From JAXMBN01 sp046349875 (lineage in GTDB: Bacteria > Planctomycetota > Planctomycetia > Pirellulales > Pirellulaceae): a stretch of DNA of 26,963 nucleotides. The stretch spans positions 1-26,963 of the forward strand of contig JAXMBN010000059.1 in assembly GCA_046349875.1 (NCBI GenBank). The letters run 5' to 3'. Below the pieces are notes generated by a model. It ran no database searches and was not told the origin of the DNA. It saw only the letters and a list, made by a program, of their open reading frames with translations. The position numbers and the translations under genes were made by a program. Positions 16,280-25,246 of this stretch are shown here, in pieces (positions within the stretch are counted from its first letter, which is position 1; each line of letters begins with the position of its first letter).

Positions 16280-16584
16280 AATCGTTTGGGGATTTGCTGT
16301 AGGACGATTGTCCTTTTTTTAGCAATTTCCGAATCCATCGAGGGTTCGCGGTTGGGACAACCTCACGACGGGTAATTCGCGGTTGGGACAACGGCACGAC
16401 GAGTAGCACGATTGTCCTCAATCGTTTGGCATTTGCTGTAGGACGATTGTCCTTTGTTTTTCTTGCAATTGCGGAATCCATCGAGGATTCGCGGTTGGGA
16501 CAACCGCACTACGGGTAATGAATTCGCGGTTGGGACAACCGCACTACGGGTAATTCGTGGTTGGGACAACGGCATCACGGGTGG
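16280..16584. repeat. Duplicated block of REP-like hairpin repeats
   Basis: A unit beginning AATCGTTTGG at 16280 is repeated from 16420, a spacing of 140 bases. Each unit holds TTTGCTGTAGGACGATTGTCC and then a stretch matching AATCCATCGAGG. Within it TTCGCGGTTGGGACAAC recurs at 16345, 16376, 16488 and 16523, with a variant at 16554. Spacings are mostly 31 or 35 bases, with no unique spacers. Copies at 16491-16507 and 16526-16542 form perfect stems GCGGTTG/CAACCGC with a GGA loop. ACGATTG at 16408 pairs with CAATCGT at 16419. The structure resembles dispersed REP-type repeats and not a CRISPR array. Confidence 0.85.
16301..16320 (+). terminator. Possible intrinsic terminator of the porin gene
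   Basis: AGGAC at 16301-16305 pairs with GTCCT at 16310-16314 and is followed directly by a run of T to 16320. The stem is only five base pairs, and a second copy at 16440-16453 has a broken T-run. It belongs to the REP-like block, so termination may be incidental. Confidence 0.45.
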
Positions 16585-16683
16585 CTGCGTTGCCTGCAAT
16601 GAGCCAGATTTTTCAGATATTTCAAGCATGAGGAAAAAGGGCAAGCTAGGGTACAAACGAAAGCCCTCGGTTATGTTGCCTTT

Positions 16684-18783
16684 TTGAAACATGTTGCCCG
16701 AAATCAACACGCGAGTCAGCGATTGCGAACGAAGTGGTGTTTGGTGATTTTATTGGCCTGGAGCAGTACCGCTGCTGCGCAGGAACAGACCGCGAATGGC
16801 CGTACGATCCAAGTTTTTGTAAGCACTCACGGCAATGATGCAGCTTCGGGTACCCAGCAAGATCCATTGGCTACGGTACAGGAGGCTTTTGCCCGTGTTC
16901 GCGGTCTGCGCCGACAACTGCAAGATTATGACGCGGCATCGCATGGGAGCGCGTTGGGGTCGGTCGAAATACTGCTCGAACTAGGCAATCATGAATTGCA
17001 GCATTCTGTTGCCTTGACGGCCGAAGATTCTGGAACTTTCGAGGCACCTGTCATCGTTCGTGGTTTGGGACAAGTAACGCTCAGTGGCGGCACTCCTTTA
17101 ACCGAATGGCAAGAATTACCGGAACAGGAATCTCGCCTTCCCATGGCGGCTCGACCTCATGTGCGCGTGTGCGATTTGAATCGAGTTGGGCTGGATCCTG
17201 GAGAATGGAAACCCTGTCGACTCCACGAGCCATTGAGCCATGCACCGATGGAGCTCTTTCTTGATTCGGAACGATTGAAGCCAGCAAGTTGGCCGAATGA
17301 AGGTTGGGCTATTGCTGAGAAAACAGGGCATGGTTTATGGCGTGATACTCGACCTCAGCATGGTCGTAAAGCAGATCGAGTGTTGTCGCGAGAAGAAGGC
17401 TGGGCGTTTGGATTTTGGAATGACGAATCGACGGCATCGCTTGAGCCCATCGAGTTCGACCCATTTCAGCAAACGATTCGATGGACTGATCCGAAGACAT
17501 CCTCCAAGTCCGAAGTGCGGCAAGGATCGCGATTTCGCCTTTGTCACCTATTGAGCGAACTCGATGCGCCAGGAGAGTGGTACGTCGATCGAAAGACGCA
17601 ACTTCTTTATTACTGGCCTGCCTCGGAGACGGAGCCGCCAGTGGCTACGCGACTGAACACACTTCTTTCGCTGTACGATGTCCAGCACCTGACGCTTGAA
17701 AATCTGACGCTCCAACATGCGCGATCGATGGTGGTAGAAATTGCTGGAGGCCAAAATGTAACGCTTCGCCGATGCCGCCTTCACGGGGCCGGCAATGTGT
17801 TGGCTCATTTATTTCACGGCCATCAACACCGCCTGGAACAATGTGATCTAGGGCACTCGGGGTCGCATGCGATACGCGTTGAAGGTGGCGATGTCGTAAC
17901 GCTGCAATCGTGTGAGCATGAAATCGATGGGTGTGATATCCATGACTTTTGCGCCCGCTTTCCAGGCGGTCGCGCGGGAGTGGCTCTTTATGGCGTTGGC
18001 ATAATCGTTCGAGACTGCACCATTCATTCTGGTCCCGATGCGGCCATTCGTATTCACGGTAACGACCATCGCATTGTCGGGAACGAGATCGAAGACGTGT
18101 GCTTGGAAACAGATGACGTTGGAGCGATTTATTTGGGGCAAGATCCAACCTATCGTGGCAATCAAATCTTACGAAACTTTATTCACGATATTGGAGTCGC
18201 GAAACGATTGTCAGTGATAGGAATCTATCTAGATGACTTCGCAAGCGGCAGCTTTGTTTCGCAGAATTATCTTTGCCGAATGCCGAGAGGCATCGTCATC
18301 GGTGGCGGTCACGATAATGACGTGACTGAAAATGTGATCGAGCAATGTTTGGCAGCGATTCAAATGGATGCTCGTGGGAGAACGTGGGCTAAACATCATT
18401 TATCAGGAGATGCCTCGACGTTGCACCGTGCCAAGCGGTTTGTGCAACATGAGGCTCCGACTCACCTTGAGCGATATCCTTCGTGGACGGAACTATTGCA
18501 AAAAGATCTCACGATGCCACAAGGGAATCGTATTGCCGACAACCGATTTGATGGACCGATTGGTGTCGATCTCCAAAACGTGGAATCGTCTCTCGTTCAG
18601 CTTGAACGGAATCGAAGGCAGGATCTGCGCGAATTGGCCCTAACGCAGCAGCGGCATTGGGGCGATAAACGCTGGATCCGTCGGACGCAATCCCTCGAGG
18701 AATTGCATGACTTTTCCTATCGTTACAACCTATTGATATCTCCAACGCGATGGGTCGCGAAAGTCGATGAAGAAAGTCGATGA
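16684..18783 (+). CDS. Secreted right-handed parallel beta-helix protein, probable carbohydrate-active enzyme
   Basis: The protein has 699 residues from the TTG at 16684. No ATG start is available in this frame. A TTG at 16723 is an alternative that gives a cleaner signal peptide (RTKWCLVILLAWSSTAAAQ). Residues 44-73 contain FVSTHGNDAASGTQQDPLAT, the usual opening of secreted beta-helix glycosidases and lyases. EDSGTFEAPVIVRGLGQVTL follows near 118-137. Repeated beta-helix coils run from about 340 to 600, such as LTLENLTLQ, VTLRRCRLHGAGN and GIIVRDCTIH. The opening resembles GH141-like and related families, but I cannot choose one without a search. Export to the periplasm is expected. REP-like repeats precede it, and no partner enzyme or sulfatase adjoins it. 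Confidence 0.8.
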   Translation: MKHVARNQHASQRLRTKWCLVILLAWSSTAAAQEQTANGRTIQVFVSTHGNDAASGTQQDPLATVQEAFARVRGLRRQLQDYDAASHGSALGSVEILLELGNHELQHSVALTAEDSGTFEAPVIVRGLGQVTLSGGTPLTEWQELPEQESRLPMAARPHVRVCDLNRVGLDPGEWKPCRLHEPLSHAPMELFLDSERLKPASWPNEGWAIAEKTGHGLWRDTRPQHGRKADRVLSREEGWAFGFWNDESTASLEPIEFDPFQQTIRWTDPKTSSKSEVRQGSRFRLCHLLSELDAPGEWYVDRKTQLLYYWPASETEPPVATRLNTLLSLYDVQHLTLENLTLQHARSMVVEIAGGQNVTLRRCRLHGAGNVLAHLFHGHQHRLEQCDLGHSGSHAIRVEGGDVVTLQSCEHEIDGCDIHDFCARFPGGRAGVALYGVGIIVRDCTIHSGPDAAIRIHGNDHRIVGNEIEDVCLETDDVGAIYLGQDPTYRGNQILRNFIHDIGVAKRLSVIGIYLDDFASGSFVSQNYLCRMPRGIVIGGGHDNDVTENVIEQCLAAIQMDARGRTWAKHHLSGDASTLHRAKRFVQHEAPTHLERYPSWTELLQKDLTMPQGNRIADNRFDGPIGVDLQNVESSLVQLERNRRQDLRELALTQQRHWGDKRWIRRTQSLEELHDFSYRYNLLISPTRWVAKVDEESR

Positions 18784-19076
18784 GGATTAGCCAAAGGTAG
18801 TGCTTATTTCCCCGCAAAAGCGATGCGAAAAGTCTGGTGCGACAAAAGGACTCCAGATGTGCGAGCCGCTTTCTTCAAGGGGCTCCCTTTAAGAGCAAGA
18901 TAATCTATGGATAATCAGAGACACTTTGGGATAGGGATGTGTCTCGATTGGTACGTCACTGTTGAGATCTTGTCTCGGCATTGGTGAAGATCATTCCTAG
19001 TTACCCAATCTTGTCTTTGACTTTTCTTGATCTCGAATCCACGAAGAAAGTATTCGAGTGATGGAGTGGATGTCTC

Positions 19077-20396
19077 ATGAATTCGCTCGCGGCTGGCCAA
19101 GGTCCAGAGGATCGGAACGCGAAAGCTTCGCAGGATGCTTCGGCAACGACACCTTCTGGCGACACTCCCCGTCATGTTTTGTCGTACTCTTCTGACAAAG
19201 GGCAGAATCCATCCCGACGATCTGCGATTCGTGTTGGCACATCGATCGTCGTCTTGTTGCTACTTTTGGGACTGCTCGGCTGGTATTGGTTGTTCAAGAA
19301 TCGGAATAGTTCCCGAATAAGGACATTACCAGCGATTGTAGAAGAACAAGAAGTAAGGCTTAGCTCCAAAGTGGGCGGCCGCGTTCTCGAAATACTGACC
19401 TCCGAGGGGAGTCACGCAACGCAAGGAGATGTACTCGTTCGATTGGATGGGAGAGAACTGCAAGCGAAACGCAGGCAGCTTGAATCGCAGTTGACCATCG
19501 TGGAAGCCAAACACCGTCAGGCGGTGAATGGTGCTTTGCCCGAACAAATCGAAGCTGCTAAGGCTTTGCTTGACCAATCGAAAGCTCGCTATGAAGCATT
19601 GCAAACGGGATCGAGGCCTGAGGAAATCGAGGCCGCTCGTGCTGAGGTGGCTGTTCGCATCTCTGAAGAATCGCGAGCTCAAGCTGAATTCGATCGTATC
19701 CGCGAGCTGTTTGAAAAGAATGCGGTAAGCCGATCGGATTTCGATCAAAGCCAATCCGCCTTGCGGCAGGCGCGGGGATGGTTGGATGCTGCTAAGCAGA
19801 AGTTGCAAATGTGGGAGATTGGGCCCCGGAAAGAAGCGATCGCCGAAGCGTTAGCCGAAGTGAAGAAAAGGGAAGCCGATGTAGCGTTGCTCGTTCGCGG
19901 GACTCGCGAAGAAGAGATCGATCAGTTGAAAGGCCAAATAGCGGAAGTCAATGCTCGCATCGCCGAGGTGAATGTCAACTTGGAAGAGTGCGAAGTCAAA
20001 GCCCCTGAAAATTGTACCATTGAAGTTATTTCGCTTCGGGTCGGTGATTTAGCGGCGCCCAACCAACCGATCATTCGGATCCGTTATCCCGAAGACATCT
20101 GGGTGAAGGCGTACATTCCCGAGACCGAATTGTCACGCATTCGCGTAGGGCAAGATGTTGAGGTCACTCACGATGGTAGCAAGAAGGTGTTTACGGGGAC
20201 GATCGTACACATCGCTTCGGTCGGTGAGTTTACTCCGCGAAATGTTCAAAGCGTTTCCGAGCGGAAGCATCTGGTGTTTGCCATCAAGATTCGCGTCCAA
20301 GACCCGGAAGGTGCGTTCAAGTCTGGCATGGCAGCAGAAGTACGCTTGGTTCCCAAGCCTTCCGAAGCACCGCCGAATCTTAAAGGGGATTTATGA
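19077..20396 (+). CDS. HlyD-family membrane fusion protein of an ABC exporter
   Basis: The protein has 439 residues. A 50-residue polar N-terminus is followed by one transmembrane segment at about 52-74. The periplasmic part starts with a lipoyl/barrel-sandwich half (VRLSSKVGGRVLEILTSEGS near 93-112). A long alpha-helical hairpin spans about 125-310. The second lipoyl half and a beta-barrel (IWVKAYIPETELSRIRVGQD) complete it. This is the YbhG/HlyD_D23 type. Such adaptors link an inner-membrane ABC transporter to the outer membrane. GGAGTGG upstream serves as ribosome binding site for the ATG. The ATPase and permease genes follow in the same direction, so this is the first gene of an exporter operon. 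Confidence 0.92.
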   Translation: MNSLAAGQGPEDRNAKASQDASATTPSGDTPRHVLSYSSDKGQNPSRRSAIRVGTSIVVLLLLLGLLGWYWLFKNRNSSRIRTLPAIVEEQEVRLSSKVGGRVLEILTSEGSHATQGDVLVRLDGRELQAKRRQLESQLTIVEAKHRQAVNGALPEQIEAAKALLDQSKARYEALQTGSRPEEIEAARAEVAVRISEESRAQAEFDRIRELFEKNAVSRSDFDQSQSALRQARGWLDAAKQKLQMWEIGPRKEAIAEALAEVKKREADVALLVRGTREEEIDQLKGQIAEVNARIAEVNVNLEECEVKAPENCTIEVISLRVGDLAAPNQPIIRIRYPEDIWVKAYIPETELSRIRVGQDVEVTHDGSKKVFTGTIVHIASVGEFTPRNVQSVSERKHLVFAIKIRVQDPEGAFKSGMAAEVRLVPKPSEAPPNLKGDL

Positions 20397-20536
20397 GGAT
20401 GGCTTTTGTGCTACGTGTATCAAGCTCCACACGAAGGAACTTGATTCAGCGATCCTTGTAAAAGCCCTTGAGCGTTCCTGTTGATTTTGGACTTCTCGCA
20501 ATTTTGGCCATACCACCATAGCGACTTGAAAATTTC

Positions 20537-21541
20537 TTGAATGAAAATGCAACCATCCATGATGTGGGCGAACCGATGCAAATGAATCGCGTGGATGCAA
20601 CGTCCTCGAGCGTGAAAGTCGACGAGGCCGTGAGTATTCGCGGCGCAACGATTCAATTCGGTTCGTTCCGGGCCGTTCATGACGTTAGTTTTGATGTCCA
20701 TCCTGGTGAAGTTTTTGGATTGCTAGGGCCTAATGGTTCAGGCAAGACGACGCTCATTCGAGCCCTTTGTGGGTTGATACCGCTGCGTCACGGAGACGCG
20801 ACCGTTCTGGGACTTGATGTCAAAACCCAAGCCGAACGCATTCGTGAGAATGTGGGGTACATGTCTCAAAAGTTCTCCTTGTATACCGATCTCACGGTTC
20901 AGGAAAACATGGATTTCTATGCCGGGATCTATGGACTATCGCGACCTCAAGCGCTCGAGCGGCAAGCGGAACTCATTGCATTGACGGGCCTCGAGCCTTA
21001 TTTGACTCGCAGTGCCGGCAAGTTGTCGGGCGGATGGAAGCAGCGGCTCGCCATGGTCTGCTCGTTATTGCATCGTCCTAGTTTGGTATTTTTGGATGAA
21101 CCGACGGCTGGGGTCGACCCTGTGGCTCGCCGAGAACTGTGGGATCTCTTGTTCGAGCTTGCAGCGCAGGGGATTACTTTGTTTGTGACGACGCACTACA
21201 TGGATGAAGCGGAACGATGCGGTCGCGTTGGCTATTTGTATCTTTCGAAGTTGTTAGCGTTAGGGACTCCAAACGATCTCAAGGAACTTGATTCCATCAC
21301 TCCGGAAGGGACGCAACGCTTTGCCATCATGGGAGGCGATGTGGCTGATTTACTATGGAAATTGCGGAAACGCCCCGGTGTACGCGAAGCGACGATTTTT
21401 GGGCAAGCCGTCCACGTGCTTCTGGAGGAAGGGACATCGTTGGACGATGTGCTTCACGAAGGTATGGAAATGGTTCCTTCGCCTCCCAACCTTGAAGATG
21501 TCTTTGTGACATTGGCAAGGTTGCATGGCTCGAAAGGTTAA
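20537..21541 (+). CDS. ABC transporter ATP-binding protein of the exporter
   Basis: The frame has 334 residues from a TTG at 20537. The ATG at 20576 is an equally good or better start and removes 13 non-conserved residues. All ABC ATPase motifs are present: Walker A GPNGSGKT at 64-71, the Q-loop glutamine at 111, signature LSGGW at 163-167, Walker B LVFLDE at 183-188, and the H-loop histidine in TTHYMDEAE at 220. It is the CcmA/DrrA-like, YbhF-type exporter class, here with a single nucleotide-binding domain. The C-terminal 100 residues hold a domain typical of such drug exporters. It follows the fusion protein after 140 bases and precedes the permease by 18 bases, so it energises this exporter. 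Confidence 0.93.
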   Translation: MNENATIHDVGEPMQMNRVDATSSSVKVDEAVSIRGATIQFGSFRAVHDVSFDVHPGEVFGLLGPNGSGKTTLIRALCGLIPLRHGDATVLGLDVKTQAERIRENVGYMSQKFSLYTDLTVQENMDFYAGIYGLSRPQALERQAELIALTGLEPYLTRSAGKLSGGWKQRLAMVCSLLHRPSLVFLDEPTAGVDPVARRELWDLLFELAAQGITLFVTTHYMDEAERCGRVGYLYLSKLLALGTPNDLKELDSITPEGTQRFAIMGGDVADLLWKLRKRPGVREATIFGQAVHVLLEEGTSLDDVLHEGMEMVPSPPNLEDVFVTLARLHGSKG

Positions 21542-21559
21542 TGGCGAGAGGAATCTTCG

Positions 21560-22678
21560 ATGAGCGGCAAATCGTGGCAGCGTACCAAGTTTATCGCGTA
21601 CAAAGAGATGCTTCACATCCTGCGCGATCCGCAAACGCTTTTCTTTACGTTGTTTATACCCATTGCGGAGATGTTCTTGCTTGGTTTCGCCATCAACACC
21701 AACGTTCGGGATGTACGAACGGTTGTGGTTGATTTTTGCAACACCCAAGAAAGCAGGAAGCTGATCGAACAGTTCGAGAACTCTGACGATTTTTGGGTTG
21801 TCAAACGATGCCTGAGCGAAGAAGAGGCAACCCAATTCATTGTCGATGGACATGCTCAAGTGGGAATTATCATTCCCTCCGATTTTTCAAGAAAGATCGA
21901 AGCTGGGCAAGTATCTCCATTTGCTTTGCTCGTCGATGGAACTGTGTCGAGCGTGGCTGCGGAAGCTGTCAACGTCGGCAACAACCTAGCCCTTCGCACC
22001 TCCCTTGAAAAAGCGTTGCCGGGACAACCGCTACGTATTGAAGCGAGGCCAAAAGTACTCTTCAATCCCGACACACGTTCGGCGAACTTCTTTCTACCGG
22101 GCCTGATGGTGGTGATCTCGCAAATGATGGCAACGGTATTGTCTGCCAATGCGATCGTTCGCGAAAAGGAGTCGGGTACTTTAGAACAGTTTTATATGAC
22201 ACCCGTGCGGAGAACCGAAGTGATTCTCGGCAAGATGGTCCCCTATGTTGTGCTGACGGCCTTGGAGTTTTGCATGATCTTGCTGGTCATGCGAACGGTG
22301 TTTCAGGTCAAGATAGTGGGATACGTTCTGTTGCTTCTTTCGCTGCTTCTTCCATTTACATTGACCATGCTTAGCTTTGGTCTGTTGATATCGACCAAAG
22401 CCGATACCAAAGATGCGGCGGGGCAGATGGCCATGGGAACAATTATTCCCTCCATCTTTTTGTCGGGATATGTGTTTCCACTGGATTCGATGCCACTCTT
22501 TTTCAAATGGGTATCGTATTTTATTCCTACGACATGGCTCATCGATGCGGCTCGCGGGATCATTCTCCGCGGCACCGATGTTTGGGGGCTTGGCCAACAC
22601 GCTTTAGTCCTTTGGTCGATGGCCTTTGTGGTGATCACCTTCGCGGCGCTCAAAATGCGTAAGCAAATCGCCAGCTGA
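21560..22678 (+). CDS. ABC-2 type permease of the exporter
   Basis: The protein has 372 residues of the ABC2_membrane_3 (YbhS/YbhR) type. An N-terminal transmembrane helix at about 27-47 (QTLFFTLFIPIAEMFLLGFA) is followed by a large extracytoplasmic domain to about 175. Five or so further helices run from about 176 to 368. The class motif REKESGTLEQFYMTPVRR sits in the first cytoplasmic loop, and FIPTTWLIDAARGIILRG precedes the last helix. GAGAGGA lies upstream of the ATG. Known relatives export drugs or lipids with a HlyD partner. Only one permease gene is present, so a homodimer is likely, whereas E. coli has YbhS plus YbhR. Confidence 0.93.
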   Translation: MSGKSWQRTKFIAYKEMLHILRDPQTLFFTLFIPIAEMFLLGFAINTNVRDVRTVVVDFCNTQESRKLIEQFENSDDFWVVKRCLSEEEATQFIVDGHAQVGIIIPSDFSRKIEAGQVSPFALLVDGTVSSVAAEAVNVGNNLALRTSLEKALPGQPLRIEARPKVLFNPDTRSANFFLPGLMVVISQMMATVLSANAIVREKESGTLEQFYMTPVRRTEVILGKMVPYVVLTALEFCMILLVMRTVFQVKIVGYVLLLLSLLLPFTLTMLSFGLLISTKADTKDAAGQMAMGTIIPSIFLSGYVFPLDSMPLFFKWVSYFIPTTWLIDAARGIILRGTDVWGLGQHALVLWSMAFVVITFAALKMRKQIAS

Positions 22679-22749
22679 GTTGGTATCTTGGGATATTCTC
22701 TTTCCCAGTCACGATTCCCGCGACAAGTCTTCTTCGGTGAGCAACCATC

Positions 22750-23988
22750 ATGTCGGAACCGGTATATCTCATCGCGACCATGGATAGCAAAGGTCACGAA
22801 ATCGAATTTGTATCGCAAGTGTTGCAGCGTGGTGGAGTCCAATCTGTCATGGTAGATGTCGGGACCTACGCCGCGCCTCAGGTGACACCGCACATCGGCA
22901 GGGATGAAGTCCTTCATTGCATCGGTAAGGCGATTTCTGACTTGCCAGCCGATCGCGGAGAAGCGATAAGCGTGATGGGAAGGGCGCTGGCTACATTCTT
23001 GCGAAGGCGATGGGAAAGTGGTCGGATGGGAGGTGTGTTAGGAATCGGCGGCAGTGGAGGTACTGCATTGATCGCCGAAGGCTTGAGGGCTCTTCCCATT
23101 GGCTTTCCGAAGGTTCTCGTATCGACCGTTGCCAGTGGCAATACGGCGCCGTATATCGACTGTTGCGACATCATGATGATGTTTTCGGTGGTGGATGTTG
23201 CGGGGCTCAATGCCGTTTCTCGCCCCATCTTGGCCAATGCAGCCAATGCTATTGCGGGAATGACCCGTGGTGAAAATCCGTCCCAATCGATGAAGCCGAC
23301 GATCAGCACGGCGATGTTTGGTGTAACGACTCCTTGCGTGGATCGAGTACGTCACGCTTTAACCGACCGGGCTACGATTGTCTCGTCTTTCATGCGACTG
23401 GTACTGGTGGAAGGGCTATGGAGCAACTCGTCGAGTCCCGGTTTTGATCCAAGGGGTGCTCGATATCACGACGACCGAAGTGGCCGATGAAGTGGTGGAG
23501 GCGTTTTTCCAGCAAGTCGCGTCGTTTTGATCGGTTGCTTCAAGCCAAGATACCCTTGGTGCTCAGTTTGGGCGCCGTCGACATGGTCAGCTTTGGAGGT
23601 CTCGCATCGGTCCCGGGTGATTCAAGGATCGAACCTTGCATGTTCACAATTCCAATGTGACATTGATGCGAACTAGCTCAGAAGAGAATCGAGCCATCGC
23701 CGAATGGATCGCTCGCAGAAACTCCAATCAAGCCACGGCACCCTGAGTTTGCTCATTCCCGAGCGAGGCGTATCGTTGCTCGATAAGCTGGCAAACCTTT
23801 TTATGATCCTGAAGCGAACGAGGCATTGTTCGGGCAACGGAAGAAGGATCGAGCCGGCGGCAAACGCATCGTGCGATTGCCTATCATGTCAACGATCCTG
23901 CGTTTTCAGCGGCGGCTTTGTCGACGGTTCTTGCGACTTGCTGCGGAGCAACGCTGCCGCAGACGATGCGGTTACGGCCGAAGAATAA
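22750..23988 (+). pseudogene. Tm-1-like ATP-binding (UPF0261) protein gene, frame broken by many single-base indels
   Basis: The first 205 codons are intact and match the UPF0261/Tm-1-like family: YLIATMDSKGHEIEFV, the glycine-rich GIGGSGGTALIAEGLR and NTAPYIDCCDIMMMFSVVDV. From 23369 the frame is lost, but the expected protein continues in alternating frames: FHATGTGGRAMEQLVES, then GVLDITTTEVADE, KIPLVLSLGAVDMVSFGG, HNSNVTLMRTSSEENRAI and LLRSNAAADDAVTAEE, ending at TAA 23986-23988. The family length of about 400 is reached when about ten indels are corrected. Examples are a G run at 23369-23371, a C run at 23437-23439, TT at 23621-23622 and CCC at 23741-23743. The function of the family in bacteria is uncertain. 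The uncorrected frame would stop at 23490. Sequencing error is the likeliest cause. Confidence 0.85.
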
Positions 23989-25010
23989 CCTTCATCGCAC
24001 CGGGTTCGCCAGCGTACAGTTTTTCGAACCACTCAGGGCCATGGTCGAGCGAATCGACGGCTGTGATGAGTTTGACTTGAACCGGCACTTACGACGCATC
24101 AACTCGATGCATTCAGGATATTCGCCGTTGGATGCGCAGCTACCATGCAGCGTGATCTCGCGGGTGGCGATCTGGCTGAAGGGCACTTCGACCTTTGGGG
24201 CAGGTTGCCGACGAGCGTCACATGGCCACCCCGCTTCACGGACTGAATGGCCGATTGAATCGTGGGGGTAGCACCGACGACCTCGAAGGCGTCGGCTCCT
24301 CGACCGCCAGTCATGTCGGCGATCCGGCTGTACCACATCCGGTGTTCTTGGGATTGAGTCCACATCGGCTCCAAGCGTCTTCGCAATGGCCAGTTTATTG
24401 TCATCCAAGTCAACCGCGATGACCTTGGCACATCCTGCCAGCCGAGCGGCTTGAATGACGAGCAAACCTATCATGCCACTACCGATGACGGCTGCTGTAT
24501 CGCCGAGTCGAATCGGCGTTCGATTGGCAGCATGCACGGCAATCGATACCGCTTCGATCAACACGGCGCGGCCCCGGCATGTTCAAGGGAAATTCATCGG
24601 GCAAATGATATGCGATGTTTTGAGGTACCGTAACAAACTCAGCAAACGCTCCATGGCGACGAAACTCTTGGCAGGACACGCCGAGCACTTGTCGATTCTC
24701 GCAGAGGTTGATGCGACCTTTGCAGCACGAGGAGCAAGCACCACAAGAAACCGTCGAATCAAAAGTGACGCGGTCGCCAGCACGAAAGCCTGTAACGTTG
24801 GTTCCAACTTCCGCTACCACTCCCGAGGCCTCGTAACCCCATTACCAACGGAGGAACGCGACGTCCTGTAGAACCATCGTATCCGTGAATATCGCTGCCA
24901 CAGATTCCACAGGCTTTGACTTGTACCAAGAGATCGTTGGCCCCGATTTCGGGCTTGGGCAATTCCACCAATTCAAGCTTCTTGTATTCCTTGAGGAGCA
25001 TGGCCTTCAT
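23972..25010 (-). pseudogene. Zinc-dependent alcohol dehydrogenase-like (MDR) gene, frame broken by several indels
   Basis: From the ATG at 25010 the pieces read as a medium-chain dehydrogenase of the sorbitol/threonine dehydrogenase group, about 346 residues when joined. LLVQVKACGICGSDIHGYDG carries the catalytic cysteine. CGACSSCCKGRINLCEN is the four-cysteine structural zinc lobe. VIGSGMIGLLVIQAARLAGC is the Rossmann nucleotide-binding motif. MTGGRGADAFEVVGA, REITLHGSCASNGEYPECIE and GPEWFEKLYAGEPGAMKVIL follow, with TAA at 23972-23974. Frame changes occur near 24837-24840, 24566-24584, 24327, 24200 and 24090, mostly in short G or C runs. The GHE zinc ligand block is also garbled at the first break. 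The 3' end overlaps the convergent UPF0261 gene by 17 bases. Confidence 0.82.
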
Positions 25011-25246
25011 GGATGCGTTCTTTCATTGTCGAGAGGGAGCGAGGATGGACACTCGATGCCTGAGGATTCGATTGCAAGCACTCGAAAAAAGCATTGTGAA
25101 CTGGACAGCAAAGTTTGCGAAGTGCGGTTCAATCGGTTTCTCACCAGGAAGAGTAAATCAGAAGTCATCTTGCCCCTTTTTCGCAATTTGCCTATCAATT
25201 CTAGTAATGGGATTGCATGTGTTGGGGTGAACAGGGAGCGCGAACA

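Noticed and set aside
16345..16584. Possible CRISPR array because of regularly repeated 31-35 base units
   Set aside because: The units are directly adjacent with no unique spacers, there is no cas gene, and the units are palindromic variants within a larger duplication.
16278..16710. Overlapping minus-strand frames with repeated VVPTAN and SQPRITR peptides
   Set aside because: The repeated peptides are only translations of the REP-like hairpin repeats, and there is no start site or family feature.
18784..19076. Possible gene or terminator in the spacer after the beta-helix gene
   Set aside because: No family-like frame is present. An AAGGG/CCCTT stem near 18875-18890 is too short and lacks a T-run.
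20393..20461. 22-codon frame overlapping the stop of the membrane fusion protein gene
   Set aside because: The ATGA overlap could allow coupling, but the peptide is very short and has no recognisable feature.
23704..24564. Several apparent short genes on both strands within the frame-broken zone
   Set aside because: Each is a fragment of the UPF0261 or dehydrogenase protein in a shifted frame and not a separate gene.
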